Positions 31,567 through 41,935 of a stretch of DNA of 64,000 bases are shown piece after piece. The position numbers and the translations under genes are program-made. Numbering within the stretch: the first letter of the stretch is position 1; each line of letters starts with the position of its first letter. The notes beneath the pieces are model-generated. The model had not been told where the DNA came from. It did no database searches and saw nothing but the letters and a program-made list of their open reading frames with translations. Source of the stretch: Nocardioides sp. Iso805N (lineage in GTDB: Bacteria; Actinomycetota; Actinomycetes; Propionibacteriales; Nocardioidaceae); NCBI RefSeq assembly GCF_000364605.1, contig NZ_KB822585.1, forward strand, positions 51,089-115,088. The letters are read 5' to 3'.

Positions 31567-32850
31567 ATGTCCCGTCAGCCCAGCTCCGCCCGCCGTACTC
31601 GCTCCCGCCGTTCGATCACCGCAGCCGTGGTCGCGCTGCCGCTGCTCGCCGTCCCGGCTGCTCCCGCAGTCGCTGCGGCCAGCACCATGGACGCCCGTGG
31701 CTACTTCGTCAGCGGATCGCCGTGGGGCGACGGGTACGGCACGGCGTTCGGCGACGACGGCAGCGGGCTGAGTGGCTTCGGCGACAGCTTCGGCGGCTAC
31801 GGCTCGGGCTATGGGTCGGGTTACGGGTCGGGTTACGGCTCGGGTGACGGCTCCGGCTACGGCCAGAGCTACGGGGGCGACTACGGCGGGACCTACGGGA
31901 GCCAAGGCGGTGCCACCGACCCGTCCCAGTCGACCCAGACGACCACCCAGGACGCCACCACCGCCACCAGCGTGGAGTCCAGCGGCGTGGTGCTGATCGA
32001 CACCGCGGTCGACTACGACCAGGGCGAGGCTGCCGGCACCGGGATGGTGCTCACCTCGGACGGCACCGTGGTCACCAACCACCACGTCGTCGCCGACGCC
32101 ACCTCGATCTCGGTCACGGTGCCGAGCACGGGCAAGAAGTACACCGCGAAGGTCGTCGGCTACGACACCTCACGCGACGTGGCGGTGCTGAAGCTGCAGG
32201 GTGCCAGCGACCTGAGCACCGTCACCACCGACTCGAGCGTGAGCGTCGGCGAGGCCGTCTCGGCGGTCGGCAACGCCGAGGGGGGCGGCACGCTGACAGC
32301 GGCCGACGGCAAGGTCCTGACCCGGCGCACCACGATCGACGTCAGTGGCGACGACGGCACCACCGAGCACCTCAAGGGGCTGATCGAGAACTCCTCGGAC
32401 GTCGTCCCCGGTGACTCCGGCGGCGCGCTCCTCGACGCAGACAACGAGGTGGTGGGCATGAACGTCGCCGCCTCCACCGGCACCAGCCAGGTCACCGGCT
32501 ACGCCATTCCGATCACCCAGGTGCTGAAGATCGCGGACAAGATCGTCGCCGGGCAGGCGAGCAAGACGATCACCATCGGGACCCGTGCCGCGCTCGGCGT
32601 CGAGCTCGACAGCACCAGCGGCACCCCCTCCGTCGCCGGCGTCATCTCCGACGGCGCCGCCGACAAGGCCGGCATCGCCGAGGGCGACACCATCACCTCG
32701 GTCGGGGGCACCTCGGTCTCCAGCTACAGCGCGCTGACCAAGGCGCTGACGGCGTACGAGCCCGGCGACCAGGTGAAGGTCGGCTGGACCGACGCGGACG
32801 GCGCCGCGCACAGCGCCACCGTCACGCTCGGCACCGCGCCGATCGGCTGA
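31567..32850 (+). CDS. Exported HtrA-like (S1C) serine protease with Gly/Ser/Tyr repeat and PDZ domain
   Basis: A 427-residue protein. Residues 1-38 are a Sec/Tat-like signal (RRTRSRR, hydrophobic core, AVAAAS). Residues 55-115 are a low-complexity Gly/Ser/Tyr region. The trypsin-like domain (about 135-330) has the triad H173 in TNHHVVADA, D204 in SRDVAVLKL and S284 in GDSGGALLD. A PDZ domain follows (about 340-425). It should act in the cell envelope in quality control or signalling. AGGAG precedes the ATG at 31567. The aromatic Gly-rich segment is unusual for this family and may act as a flexible spacer or adhesion element. Confidence 0.92.
   Translation: MSRQPSSARRTRSRRSITAAVVALPLLAVPAAPAVAAASTMDARGYFVSGSPWGDGYGTAFGDDGSGLSGFGDSFGGYGSGYGSGYGSGYGSGDGSGYGQSYGGDYGGTYGSQGGATDPSQSTQTTTQDATTATSVESSGVVLIDTAVDYDQGEAAGTGMVLTSDGTVVTNHHVVADATSISVTVPSTGKKYTAKVVGYDTSRDVAVLKLQGASDLSTVTTDSSVSVGEAVSAVGNAEGGGTLTAADGKVLTRRTTIDVSGDDGTTEHLKGLIENSSDVVPGDSGGALLDADNEVVGMNVAASTGTSQVTGYAIPITQVLKIADKIVAGQASKTITIGTRAALGVELDSTSGTPSVAGVISDGAADKAGIAEGDTITSVGGTSVSSYSALTKALTAYEPGDQVKVGWTDADGAAHSATVTLGTAPIG
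31801..31860 (+). repeat. Five tandem 12-bp units encoding Gly-Ser-Gly-Tyr/Asp
   Basis: Five 12-nt units within the HtrA-like protease gene: GGCTCGGGCTAT, GGGTCGGGTTAC (twice), GGCTCGGGTGAC and GGCTCCGGCTAC. They encode GSGY, GSGY, GSGY, GSGD and GSGY. In-frame copy-number changes would change the spacer length without breaking the gene. Confidence 0.9.
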
Positions 32851-32859
32851 GCCGACGTC

Positions 32860-32896
32860 ATGCGGGGTGGTCGCCGGATCGGCCACCACCCCGCAT
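32860..32896. terminator. Strong hairpin terminator after the HtrA-like gene
   Basis: A 12-bp perfect stem (ATGCGGGGTGGT pairing with ACCACCCCGCAT) is continued, after a C-C mismatch, by GCCG/CGGC around the loop GAT. It lies 10 nt after the stop codon. Confidence 0.75.
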
Positions 32897-32899
32897 CAC

Positions 32900-32975
32900 G
32901 TCACCACGGGCCACGGCCGGCCACGGCCGGCCAGGGCCGGTCACCAGGGCCGGTCACCACGGCCGGTCACCACGG
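32900..32975. repeat. Short GC-rich tandem repeats in an intergenic region
   Basis: Two imperfect arrays, CACGGCCGGC (two copies) followed by GCCGGTCACCAxG (three copies), fill the space between the terminator and the promoter of the GAF regulator. They contain no open frame of interest. Origin is probably replication slippage. Confidence 0.7.
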
Positions 32976-33051
32976 AGTGGCGACTGGAGCCTCGGGCTAT
33001 CCTGAGGACGGTGCGAAGGTGACGTAGGTCACGATGCCGGAGAGGCCATCG

Positions 33052-34344
33052 ATGGGCGACAGCGGGCGAGCGTGGACCCTCGGCGATGATCCGCGTGACC
33101 TGGCCCGCACGCTGCACGCAGCGCACGACGACTTCCTCGTGACCGGGTCGGTTCCGGGTCGGGTCCGGCCCCTGGTCGCGAAGTCCTGGGTCCGGTCGGT
33201 GAGCAGCGGGATGGACCCCGAGCGTGGCCTGCCGCCGCTCGAGCTGCTCGACCGCGACCTGGAGGAGTGGCGCTCGCAGCACCCGCTCGCGCCGGTGATG
33301 CCGATGATCCGGCGGCTCCTCGTCGAGGATGCCGCCGAGGCGGGGATGCTGGTCGCGGTCTCGGACGAGGTCGGCCGACTGCTGTGGGTCGAGGGTGCGA
33401 CCCCGGTCAGGTCACGGGCCGAGTCGATCCACTTCACCGCCGGCGCCTGGTGGTCGGAGAGCCGCGCCGGGACCAATGCCCCGGGCACCGCGCTCGCCCT
33501 GGATCAGCCGGTGCAGATCTTCGCCTGGGAGCACCTCGCCCGGGCGGTCACCCCCTGGAGCTGTACGGCGGCACCGATCCACGACCCCGACACCGGCACG
33601 ATCCTCGGCTGCCTGGACGTCACGGGTGGCGACGAGGTGGCGGCGCCGCACGCCCTCGCGCTGGTGCGCTCGGCGGTCGCCGCAGTGGAGGGCGAGCTGC
33701 AGCGTCGGCGACTCACCAGCGCGGACAGCCCCCGACCGCCCGCGTCACAGCGCACGGGCGCGTGGTCGTTGCAGGCGCTCGGCCGCCCCTGTGCTGTGCT
33801 CCATCGCTCCGGTCGCGCGGCCCGGCTCAGCCTGCGCCACAGCGAGCTCGTCCTGCTGCTCGCCCTGCACCCCGAGGGCCTCTCCGGGGAACAGCTCGCC
33901 CTCGCGCTCTACGAGCACGACAACGCCATGGTCTCGCTGCGCGCGGAGCTGTCCCGGCTGCGGCCGGCGCTGGCTCCACTGCGGCTGGAGTCGCGTCCCT
34001 ACCGTCTCTCCGACCCGGTCGACACCGATGCCGCGTCGATCCGGCGGCACCTCGCCGCCGGTCGGTTGACCGACGCCGTCGACGCCTACCAGGGCCCGCT
34101 GCTCCCGCTCTCGAACGCACCTGGGATCGAGCGGGTGCGCCAGGACCTCCACGACGACGTACGTGCGGCGCTGCTGTCCGGCGGCGACGCGGCGGCGCTG
34201 CTGCGGTTCGCCACCAGCGAGCACGGTCTGCTCGATCTGGCCATCTGGCAGCACCTCGAACGCGTCGTCGGCCCGGGCTCACCCCGCCAGGCGCAGGTCG
34301 CCCACCACCTCTCCTTCCTCGCCCAGGAGCTCGGCGGGCTCTGA
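33052..34344 (+). CDS. GAF-domain transcriptional regulator of an aldehyde dehydrogenase module
   Basis: A 430-residue protein with an N-terminal region typical of AcoR-like activators (VAKSWVRSVSSGMDPERGLP), a GAF domain (about residues 85-215, including GTNAPGTALALDQP and ILGCLDVTGG) and a C-terminal winged-helix-like region (about 265-345, HSELVLLLALHPEGLSGEQL). It has no AAA+ or Fis domain, so it is not a sigma54 activator. Proteins of this type commonly lie beside an aldehyde dehydrogenase and a DUF779 gene in actinobacteria, as here. ATG at 33052 is preceded by GGAGAGG and preferred over ATG 33034; a TATCCT -10 box lies at 32998-33003. Confidence 0.82.
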   Translation: MGDSGRAWTLGDDPRDLARTLHAAHDDFLVTGSVPGRVRPLVAKSWVRSVSSGMDPERGLPPLELLDRDLEEWRSQHPLAPVMPMIRRLLVEDAAEAGMLVAVSDEVGRLLWVEGATPVRSRAESIHFTAGAWWSESRAGTNAPGTALALDQPVQIFAWEHLARAVTPWSCTAAPIHDPDTGTILGCLDVTGGDEVAAPHALALVRSAVAAVEGELQRRRLTSADSPRPPASQRTGAWSLQALGRPCAVLHRSGRAARLSLRHSELVLLLALHPEGLSGEQLALALYEHDNAMVSLRAELSRLRPALAPLRLESRPYRLSDPVDTDAASIRRHLAAGRLTDAVDAYQGPLLPLSNAPGIERVRQDLHDDVRAALLSGGDAAALLRFATSEHGLLDLAIWQHLERVVGPGSPRQAQVAHHLSFLAQELGGL

Positions 34345-34534
34345 CCGAGCGGAAGACCACTCGTTCGTCTCCCACCTCGTGCATCGGAGCTCTGGAGCGG
34401 GTGGCTGGCGGCGTGCGCCGTAGGGGGCGCTGCCGGACGACGCGCCGCGACGAAGGAGCGCCGGGCGGCGGTAGGCCTGCCCCCGGCGTACGTGGCCAGC
34501 GGCCCGCGCCAGAGCAGGCAGCGCGCTGGCCGGT

Positions 34535-34570
34535 GCAACGTTGCTGCAACCCCAGCGTGACTAGCGTCAC
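34535..34570 (+). promoter_or_regulatory. Candidate operator upstream of the aldehyde dehydrogenase gene
   Basis: Within the 278-bp gap before the aldehyde dehydrogenase gene lie the perfect palindrome GCAACGTTGC (34535-34544), immediately followed by a further TGCAAC, and the inverted repeat GTGAC-N4-GTCAC (34557-34570). Either could bind the GAF regulator encoded upstream. The first 190 bases of the gap show no gene or clear signal. Confidence 0.45.
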
Positions 34571-34622
34571 ATCCAGCCGAGCAGTGAGCCCGGCCGTCGT
34601 CACCTGAGCACTGGAGGTCACC

Positions 34623-36146
<1,524 letters not shown>

Positions 36147-36165
36147 GCCGGCGACCCCAACGTCC

Positions 36166-36624
36166 ATGACCGACGACGTACAGGCTGAACAGCAGGCCGA
36201 CGTGACCGCCACCCCGGCGAGCCGGGTGGCGGTCACGCCTGCGGCGGCGCAGATGATCCGTGAGCTGGAGGAGCAGCACGGGCCGGTGATGTTCCACCAG
36301 TCCGGCGGCTGCTGTGACGGTTCGGCGCCGATGTGCTTCCCGCAGGGGGAGTTCCTGGTGGGCGATGCGGACGTGCACGTGGGTGATCTCGACGTCACCG
36401 CACCCGGTGCGGCGGGCGAGCCCGGTGAGCCGGGTGAGCGCGTCGAGGTGTGGATGTCGCGTGAGCAGTTCGCCTACTGGTCGCACACCCACCTCACCAT
36501 CGACCTGGTCCCGGGCAGAGGGGCCGGCTTCTCGCTGGAGGCACCGACCGGGAACAGGTTCCTGCTCAGGTCGAGGCTGCTGACCGACGAGGAGGTGGCG
36601 CTGCTGGCGCCGACGAGCTCCTGA
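36166..36624 (+). CDS. DUF779-family protein
   Basis: A 152-residue DUF779 protein, with the family's cysteine-containing core HQSGGCCDGSAPMCF followed by VGDADVHVGDLD. The function is unknown, but the family is almost always encoded next to an acetaldehyde-type dehydrogenase, which is the case here (19 nt gap). The two adjacent cysteines and a third could bind metal or form a redox centre. The N-terminal 30 residues are low-complexity. Confidence 0.85.
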   Translation: MTDDVQAEQQADVTATPASRVAVTPAAAQMIRELEEQHGPVMFHQSGGCCDGSAPMCFPQGEFLVGDADVHVGDLDVTAPGAAGEPGEPGERVEVWMSREQFAYWSHTHLTIDLVPGRGAGFSLEAPTGNRFLLRSRLLTDEEVALLAPTSS

Positions 36625-36713
36625 TCCGGGTCTCCGGGCCGGGGCGATGCATGGGCCCTGGCTGGCGAGGTACCTCGACCGCTGGAGGCACCCCGCCCCC
36701 GGAAGGAGTCCCG

Positions 36714-38501
36714 ATGAGCACCACTGTCGCCGACCAGCTGCTGGCCCGCCTGCGCGAGTGGGGGATCGAGCAGGTCTTCGGTTATCCCGGTGACGGGATC
36801 AACGGGATCCTGGGCGCCTTCTCCCGCGCCGATGACAACCCCCGCTTCATCCAGTCGCGGCACGAGGAGATGTCGGCGTTCGAGGCGGTCGGCTACGCGA
36901 AGTTCAGCGGCCGTCCGGGCGTGTGCCTGGCTACCTCGGGGCCGGGAGCGATCCATCTGCTCAACGGCCTCTACGACGCGAAGCTCGATCACGTTCCGGT
37001 GGTCGCGATCGTCGGTCAGACCAACCGCAGTGCGATGGGTGGCAGCTATCAGCAGGAGGTCGACCTGCTCAGCCTGTTCAAGGACGTCGCCAGCGACTAC
37101 GTGCAGATGGTGATGGTCCCCGAGCAGCTGCCCAACGTGCTCGACCGGGCGATCCGGATCGCGATGACCAGGCAGGCTCCGACCGCCATCATCATCCCCA
37201 ACGACGTCCAGGAGCTGGATTACAGCCCGCCCGCGCACGCCATGAAGATGGTGCCCTCCAGCCTGGGCATCAGCTGGCCGGCGGTCGATCCCGACGACGC
37301 CGCGCTGCGCGCTGCAGCCGACCTGCTCAACGAGGGCAAGAAGGTCGCCGTCCTCGTCGGACAGGGTGCGCGCGGAGCCGGCGAGGAGGTCACCCGCGTC
37401 GCGGAGCTGCTCGGCGCCGGCGTGGCCAAGGCCTTGCTCGGCAAGGACGTGCTCTCCGACGAGCTGCCGTTCGTGACCGGATCGATCGGGCTGCTCGGCA
37501 CCCGGCCGAGCTACGAGATGATGCGCGACTGCGACACCCTGCTGACCATCGGCTCGAACTTCCCCTACAGCCAGTTCCTGCCCGAGGCCGGCCAGGCCCG
37601 CGCTGTCCAGATCGACATCGACGGCGCCCTGATCGGCATGCGCTATCCGTACGAGATCAACCTCGTCGGCGACGCCGCCCGCACGCTACGGGCGTTGATC
37701 CCGCTGCTGGAGCCGAAGCCCGACCGGGGCTGGCGCGAGACCATCGAGAAGAACGTCACCCGTTGGTGGGAGGTGATGGAGGCCGAGGCCCAGGTCGAGG
37801 CGGACCCGATCAACCCGATGCGGATCTTCCACGAGTTCTCCCAGGTCGCGCCCGACAACGCGATGATCGCGGCGGACAGCGGCTCGGCAGCGAACTGGTA
37901 TGCCCGACAGATCCGGATGCGCGGCCACATGCGGGGCAGCCTGTCGGGCACCCTGGCCACGATGGGGCCAGCGGTCCCGTACGTGATCGGCGCGAAGTTC
38001 GCCCACCCCGACCGCCCCGCGATCGCGTTCGAGGGCGATGGCGCGATGCAGATGAACGGCTTGGCCGAGCTGCTCACCGTGGCCCGCTACTGGCGCGAGT
38101 GGAGCGACCCACGGCTCGTCGTCGCCGTCCTGCACAACAACGACCTCAATCAGGTCACCTGGGAGCTGCGCGCGATGGGCGGCACGCCCACCTTCATCGA
38201 GTCGCAGGCCCTCCCGGAGGTCTCGTACGCCGATTTCGCGGCCTCCATCGGCCTGGGTGCCATCACCGTGCGCGAGCCCGGTCAGCTGGCATCGGCATGG
38301 ACGCAGGCACTCTCGGCGGACCGGCCCTACGTGCTCGACGTCTACTGCGACCCGGACGTGCCGCCGATCCCGCCGCACGCCGACCTGGAGGAGATGCGGA
38401 ACGTGGCGGCCGCGCTCCTGAAGGGCGACACCTCGCGCTGGGGCGTCATCAAGGAGGGCATCAAGACCAAGGCGCAGGAGCTGCTGCCCCACCACGACTG
38501 A
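36714..38501 (+). CDS. TPP-dependent enzyme, pyruvate oxidase (PoxB)-like
   Basis: A 595-residue member of the acetolactate synthase/pyruvate oxidase superfamily with N-terminal pyrimidine-binding, central and C-terminal PP-binding domains. Catalytic glutamate E51 lies in SRHEEMSAFEA; the TPP-binding motif is EGDGAMQMNG followed by LHNNDLN. The N-terminal VFGYPGDGINGILGAF is typical of pyruvate:quinone oxidase-like proteins of actinobacteria. It could decarboxylate pyruvate to acetate, in keeping with the nearby acetate kinase and aldehyde dehydrogenase, but another 2-oxoacid is possible. GGAAGGAG precedes the ATG at 36714. Confidence 0.85.
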   Translation: MSTTVADQLLARLREWGIEQVFGYPGDGINGILGAFSRADDNPRFIQSRHEEMSAFEAVGYAKFSGRPGVCLATSGPGAIHLLNGLYDAKLDHVPVVAIVGQTNRSAMGGSYQQEVDLLSLFKDVASDYVQMVMVPEQLPNVLDRAIRIAMTRQAPTAIIIPNDVQELDYSPPAHAMKMVPSSLGISWPAVDPDDAALRAAADLLNEGKKVAVLVGQGARGAGEEVTRVAELLGAGVAKALLGKDVLSDELPFVTGSIGLLGTRPSYEMMRDCDTLLTIGSNFPYSQFLPEAGQARAVQIDIDGALIGMRYPYEINLVGDAARTLRALIPLLEPKPDRGWRETIEKNVTRWWEVMEAEAQVEADPINPMRIFHEFSQVAPDNAMIAADSGSAANWYARQIRMRGHMRGSLSGTLATMGPAVPYVIGAKFAHPDRPAIAFEGDGAMQMNGLAELLTVARYWREWSDPRLVVAVLHNNDLNQVTWELRAMGGTPTFIESQALPEVSYADFAASIGLGAITVREPGQLASAWTQALSADRPYVLDVYCDPDVPPIPPHADLEEMRNVAAALLKGDTSRWGVIKEGIKTKAQELLPHHD

Positions 38502-38575
38502 GCAGGTGCGTCAGGATCGATCGCTGGCCGAGGAGTCGGTCCAGATCGATACCTTCTGAGCGCGACCACGATGAC

Positions 38576-38611
38576 AGCGAGGCTGCCCACCCGACGGTGG
38601 GCAGCCTCGCT
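38576..38611. terminator. Strong bidirectional hairpin terminator
   Basis: A perfect 16-bp stem (AGCGAGGCTGCCCACC and its complement) with the tetraloop CGAC, located between the convergent TPP-enzyme and sedolisin genes. Confidence 0.88.
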
Positions 38612-38649
38612 GCTTCATCATGGGCGCCGACGTGACGGGGATGACAGGG

Positions 38650-40455
38650 TCAGCGGGCCCTGACGGCCGCGGTGTGGCCGAGCTGCCAGGTGCCGCCGCC
38701 GTACTGGAGGCGATAGGTCCTGCCACGCTGGACGCCGGCGACGACGATGCCGCGCTTGTCGGTGCGGAGCCTGCGCACCGAGATCCAGGAGTGACCGCTG
38801 CGGCGTTGCAGCCGCACGGTCGACGACTTCAGCGCGGACCCCCAGGGGGTGCGGATCTTCACCCGCAGGCGACCGGAGAGGCGGCGGAGCTTCACGGAGG
38901 GCAGGAACTTGCTGAGCGAGACAGTGTTCGACGCGGACCTCCCGTGCAGATCGTCGCCGGCGAAGACCACCCGATAGGCCGTCGGCTTCATCGGCCTGTC
39001 GGCGAACGCGACGTTTCCGGCGGCGTTCGTGGACCCGTTCCGGACCGGCACGAAGGCGCCGCCGTACACGCGGCGTTGCAGCTGCACGGTGGCACCCTGC
39101 ACCCCTCCGCCGGTGTCACGGTCGGTGAGGTGGAAGCGCAGCGTGGCCGGGTAGCCGCCGCCGTAGGTGAGCCCGCCGGCGGTAGTGGTGACATAGCTCG
39201 GCAGGTTCGCTCCGGCCGCCAGGGCGTCTAGACCACCTGGCGTGCCGAGGCCGGTGGGACCGTCCCAGCCTGGTCCCGCCCTGCAGAGCCTCGCGGTGGC
39301 ACAGCTGCCGGTCGATCCGGTGGTCACATCAACCAACGCCGAGGTGTCGGCGTAGAACGAGAGCGGTGCGGTGTGGTTGCCGGCGAGCGCGTACAGCGCG
39401 GTGAGGATAGGCGCGGCCAGGGAGGTACCGCCGGCGTTCCACCAGCTGCCGCCGCGGTAGAAGAGCATTCCGGTGGCGGGATCGGCCAGGGCGGACACGT
39501 CGGAGACGACACGCTTGCCGCCGCAGACCGATCCCACCGAGGCCAGCCCCTGCACCGGCGACATCGCGTACTGCGTCGAGCAGCCCGCGCCGGCGTGGGA
39601 CCATGCGCTCTGCTGCCAGCCGCCGTTGACCCGGCGCACGCTGGTGCCCCCTGCGGCGACGACGTTCGGTGCGCTCGCCGGGAACAGGGCGCCACCGCTG
39701 GAACCGTTGTCGCCGGCCGCGGCGACGTAGGTGACGTCGGGGTTGGCGTAGTAGGTGTTGCGCAGCGAGGTCGTGGCCGCCGACTCGGCGGAGCCATAGG
39801 AGAGCGAGACGTAGGCTGCACCGAGCCGCGTCGCTGTCAGGGCGGCCCTGGCCATGTCGGTGATGCCGGCCGAGGACGCGTCCACGAGCAGGATGTGACA
39901 GGTCGGGCAGATGGCGCTGACCGCTTGGACGTCGAGAGCGGTCTCGACGACCCAGTCGCTGTCGGTTGCGGGCAGCCGGGTGCTCCCGTCCTGCGCCACC
40001 TCGCGGAAGCAGGCGGTGGCTTTCGTGCACGCAGGTAGCTGGAATCTGCTGCGAAAGTAGGACATCTGCGCCAGAGTGTTCGGGTCACTGCCGACGTCGA
40101 CGATGCCGACGGTGGACGTCGGCGTCAGGTCAGAAGGGATCCGATAGAGGCTGGCCAGGTCGGCGGGTGAGTAGCTGACGGTCTGAGCGGTTGTTGCCAT
40201 GGGTCGGACTCGGTCGGTCTCGTTGCTCGCGACCGTTTCGGCGACCGCGTGGCTCACAGGCAGGGCTTCGGCGAGGCAGGTTGCCTGGCCGGGTTCGGGG
40301 GTCGGGGGACAACCAGTGGCGGTCACCGGCACGAGCGCGGGCTCGGCCGGAGGGCCCCACGAGTCGGCATCGGCGGCTGTGGGGACCGCGATCATGACGC
40401 CGGTGACGAGGAGCAGGGAGAGCAGCGCCAAGGTGGGGAGGGAGCATCTCTTCAT
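38650..40455 (-). CDS. Secreted sedolisin-type (S53) serine-carboxyl peptidase
   Basis: A 601-residue exported protein. Residues 1-31 are a signal peptide. The catalytic domain (about 90-420) carries the sedolisin triad: E171 and D175 in WVVETALDVQAV, oxyanion D249 in AAAGDNGSSGG, and nucleophile S345 in AGGTSLAAP. Residues about 425-601 form Ig/carboxypeptidase-regulatory-like strand repeats, probably for surface or substrate binding. Only about 60 residues separate the signal peptide and the protease domain, so the usual large activation prodomain is missing or very reduced. It is convergent with the TPP-enzyme gene and divergent from the acidic membrane protein gene. Confidence 0.85.
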   Translation of the reverse strand: MKRCSLPTLALLSLLLVTGVMIAVPTAADADSWGPPAEPALVPVTATGCPPTPEPGQATCLAEALPVSHAVAETVASNETDRVRPMATTAQTVSYSPADLASLYRIPSDLTPTSTVGIVDVGSDPNTLAQMSYFRSRFQLPACTKATACFREVAQDGSTRLPATDSDWVVETALDVQAVSAICPTCHILLVDASSAGITDMARAALTATRLGAAYVSLSYGSAESAATTSLRNTYYANPDVTYVAAAGDNGSSGGALFPASAPNVVAAGGTSVRRVNGGWQQSAWSHAGAGCSTQYAMSPVQGLASVGSVCGGKRVVSDVSALADPATGMLFYRGGSWWNAGGTSLAAPILTALYALAGNHTAPLSFYADTSALVDVTTGSTGSCATARLCRAGPGWDGPTGLGTPGGLDALAAGANLPSYVTTTAGGLTYGGGYPATLRFHLTDRDTGGGVQGATVQLQRRVYGGAFVPVRNGSTNAAGNVAFADRPMKPTAYRVVFAGDDLHGRSASNTVSLSKFLPSVKLRRLSGRLRVKIRTPWGSALKSSTVRLQRRSGHSWISVRRLRTDKRGIVVAGVQRGRTYRLQYGGGTWQLGHTAAVRAR

Positions 40456-40639
40456 GGGCGGCTATATCTGTCTAGGGAATACGGGACGGTGTTGGGACTT
40501 CCCTTCTGATCGGCTTTTGGTATTGGGAGCTGACCATCTGGACAGGCAAATGGTTCGTTCGAGGGAAATGGCATCCTTCGCCTGATATGAGTCCTATTCC
40601 TGCCGATGAGCGGGGGAACATCCACGAGCCGGAGGTAAC

Positions 40640-41803
40640 GTGACCGAGTCTTCGACGCCGGAGCATCAGCTCCCGGCGCCCGGGTTCGTGCCCAGACCGT
40701 TCTGGGCCGACCCGATCGAGCCGGGCGCTGCCTGGTCCGGGGCCGAGGATGAGGCCGAGACCGCCGCGGACGCCTTCGGCGACGGTGGTGCCGCTGCGAC
40801 GGGCACTCCTGCCGGGGCCCAGCTGCCCGGCGCTCCGATGCCCGGTCTGCAGGGGTTCGAGATCCCCCGACCCGGCATTCCGATCTTCGAGATGCGGGAA
40901 GATCTTGTCGGCCCGGAGCCGTACGTCGGACAGGAAGCTGTCGGCACGGACAACAAGGGTGACGACGCGCCTGACGAGCCCGGAGACGCTGACGAGGGCG
41001 ACGGCGACGCCGACGCCGACGCCGACGGCCCCGAGGACGCCGAGGACGCCGAGGCGGACGCGGACGACGACGAGGAGGACGCCCCCGGGCAGGCGCTGCG
41101 CCGCCGCTTCGAGGAGCTCGTCGAGGAGCGCCTACGCCGCGCGCGCTACGCCCACCACCTGACCCGACCGGTCTTCACCCCGACCGAGTCCGCGATGGCC
41201 AGCCTGGTCGAGCGCCGTGCGTCGGTCTGGGTGCCGACGATGACCTTCGTCGCCACCATCGTCAGCGCCATCGCCGCCGTCGTACTGGCCACCAGGTTGC
41301 GCAGCGACCCCACCGACCCGAGCGGCAACCAGCTGATCGTCGTCACCATCACGGTCTGCCTGCTGGCCGCGGCGTTCGCGACCCTGCTGCGCGCCGAGGT
41401 GCACTACGAGCGGCTCCGGCCGCGCGGTCGCGTGGTGCGCCATGACGTCGCCGACGCCTACGAGGTGGTCAGGGACGCGCCGCGCCGGTTGGTGCAGAAC
41501 GATGCCCCGATCGACGTGCTGCGCCGGATCGCGGGGTTGCTGGCCACCGCCGAGCAGCTCGTGGACGCGTTGGCGGCGTACAGCGCCGATGGCGGCACCC
41601 GGGTGCGGGCGCATCCGGCCTACGAGCGGATCCTGCGGATGCGGGCCGAGGTCGAGGCACTCGAGTTCATGCTCGAGGAGCAGGAGAAGACAGCTGTCCC
41701 CGACCCCGTGCACGGTGTCGACACGCCGCTACCGAAGCCGGAGCACGTGGCGAGCTACAACGGGCTCGTCGACCTCGCCGAGTCGCTCATCCCCGACGAG
41801 TGA
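40640..41803 (+). CDS. Acidic-repeat membrane protein of unknown function
   Basis: A 387-residue protein I do not recognise. Residues 1-100 are Pro/Ala/Gly-rich. Residues about 110-152 are extremely acidic (long runs of Asp, Glu and Ala). A basic helix follows, then two hydrophobic helices (VWVPTMTFVATIVSAIAAVVLA and LIVVTITVCLLAAAFATLL, about 190-245) forming a hairpin, and a C-terminal cytoplasmic helical region. Topology suggests both tails inside. GGAGGT precedes the GTG start. It stands alone between a divergent secreted protease and a hairpin. A scaffold or envelope-associated role is conceivable, but no function is assigned. Confidence 0.7.
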   Translation: MTESSTPEHQLPAPGFVPRPFWADPIEPGAAWSGAEDEAETAADAFGDGGAAATGTPAGAQLPGAPMPGLQGFEIPRPGIPIFEMREDLVGPEPYVGQEAVGTDNKGDDAPDEPGDADEGDGDADADADGPEDAEDAEADADDDEEDAPGQALRRRFEELVEERLRRARYAHHLTRPVFTPTESAMASLVERRASVWVPTMTFVATIVSAIAAVVLATRLRSDPTDPSGNQLIVVTITVCLLAAAFATLLRAEVHYERLRPRGRVVRHDVADAYEVVRDAPRRLVQNDAPIDVLRRIAGLLATAEQLVDALAAYSADGGTRVRAHPAYERILRMRAEVEALEFMLEEQEKTAVPDPVHGVDTPLPKPEHVASYNGLVDLAESLIPDE

Positions 41804-41881
41804 GAGCGGTCGAGGTTTGCGGCACGTCCTTCCGGGTATGGAGGGGACAGCGCCATGCGCGCTGACCTGACGGGCCCCGTG

Positions 41882-41909
41882 GCCGTCCGTGTCTCCGGGG
41901 ACGGACGGC
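41882..41909. terminator. Hairpin terminator
   Basis: A 9-bp perfect stem (GCCGTCCGT with ACGGACGGC) and 10-nt loop, downstream of the acidic membrane protein gene and just before the next gene. Confidence 0.6.
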
Positions 41910-41935
41910 TGCGGGTGATCTGACAGGATCGCCCC

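Noticed and set aside
32900..32975. GC-rich intergenic repeats as a replication origin or attachment site
   Set aside because: No DnaA boxes, tRNA end or integrase gene is near, and the repeats are short and imperfect.
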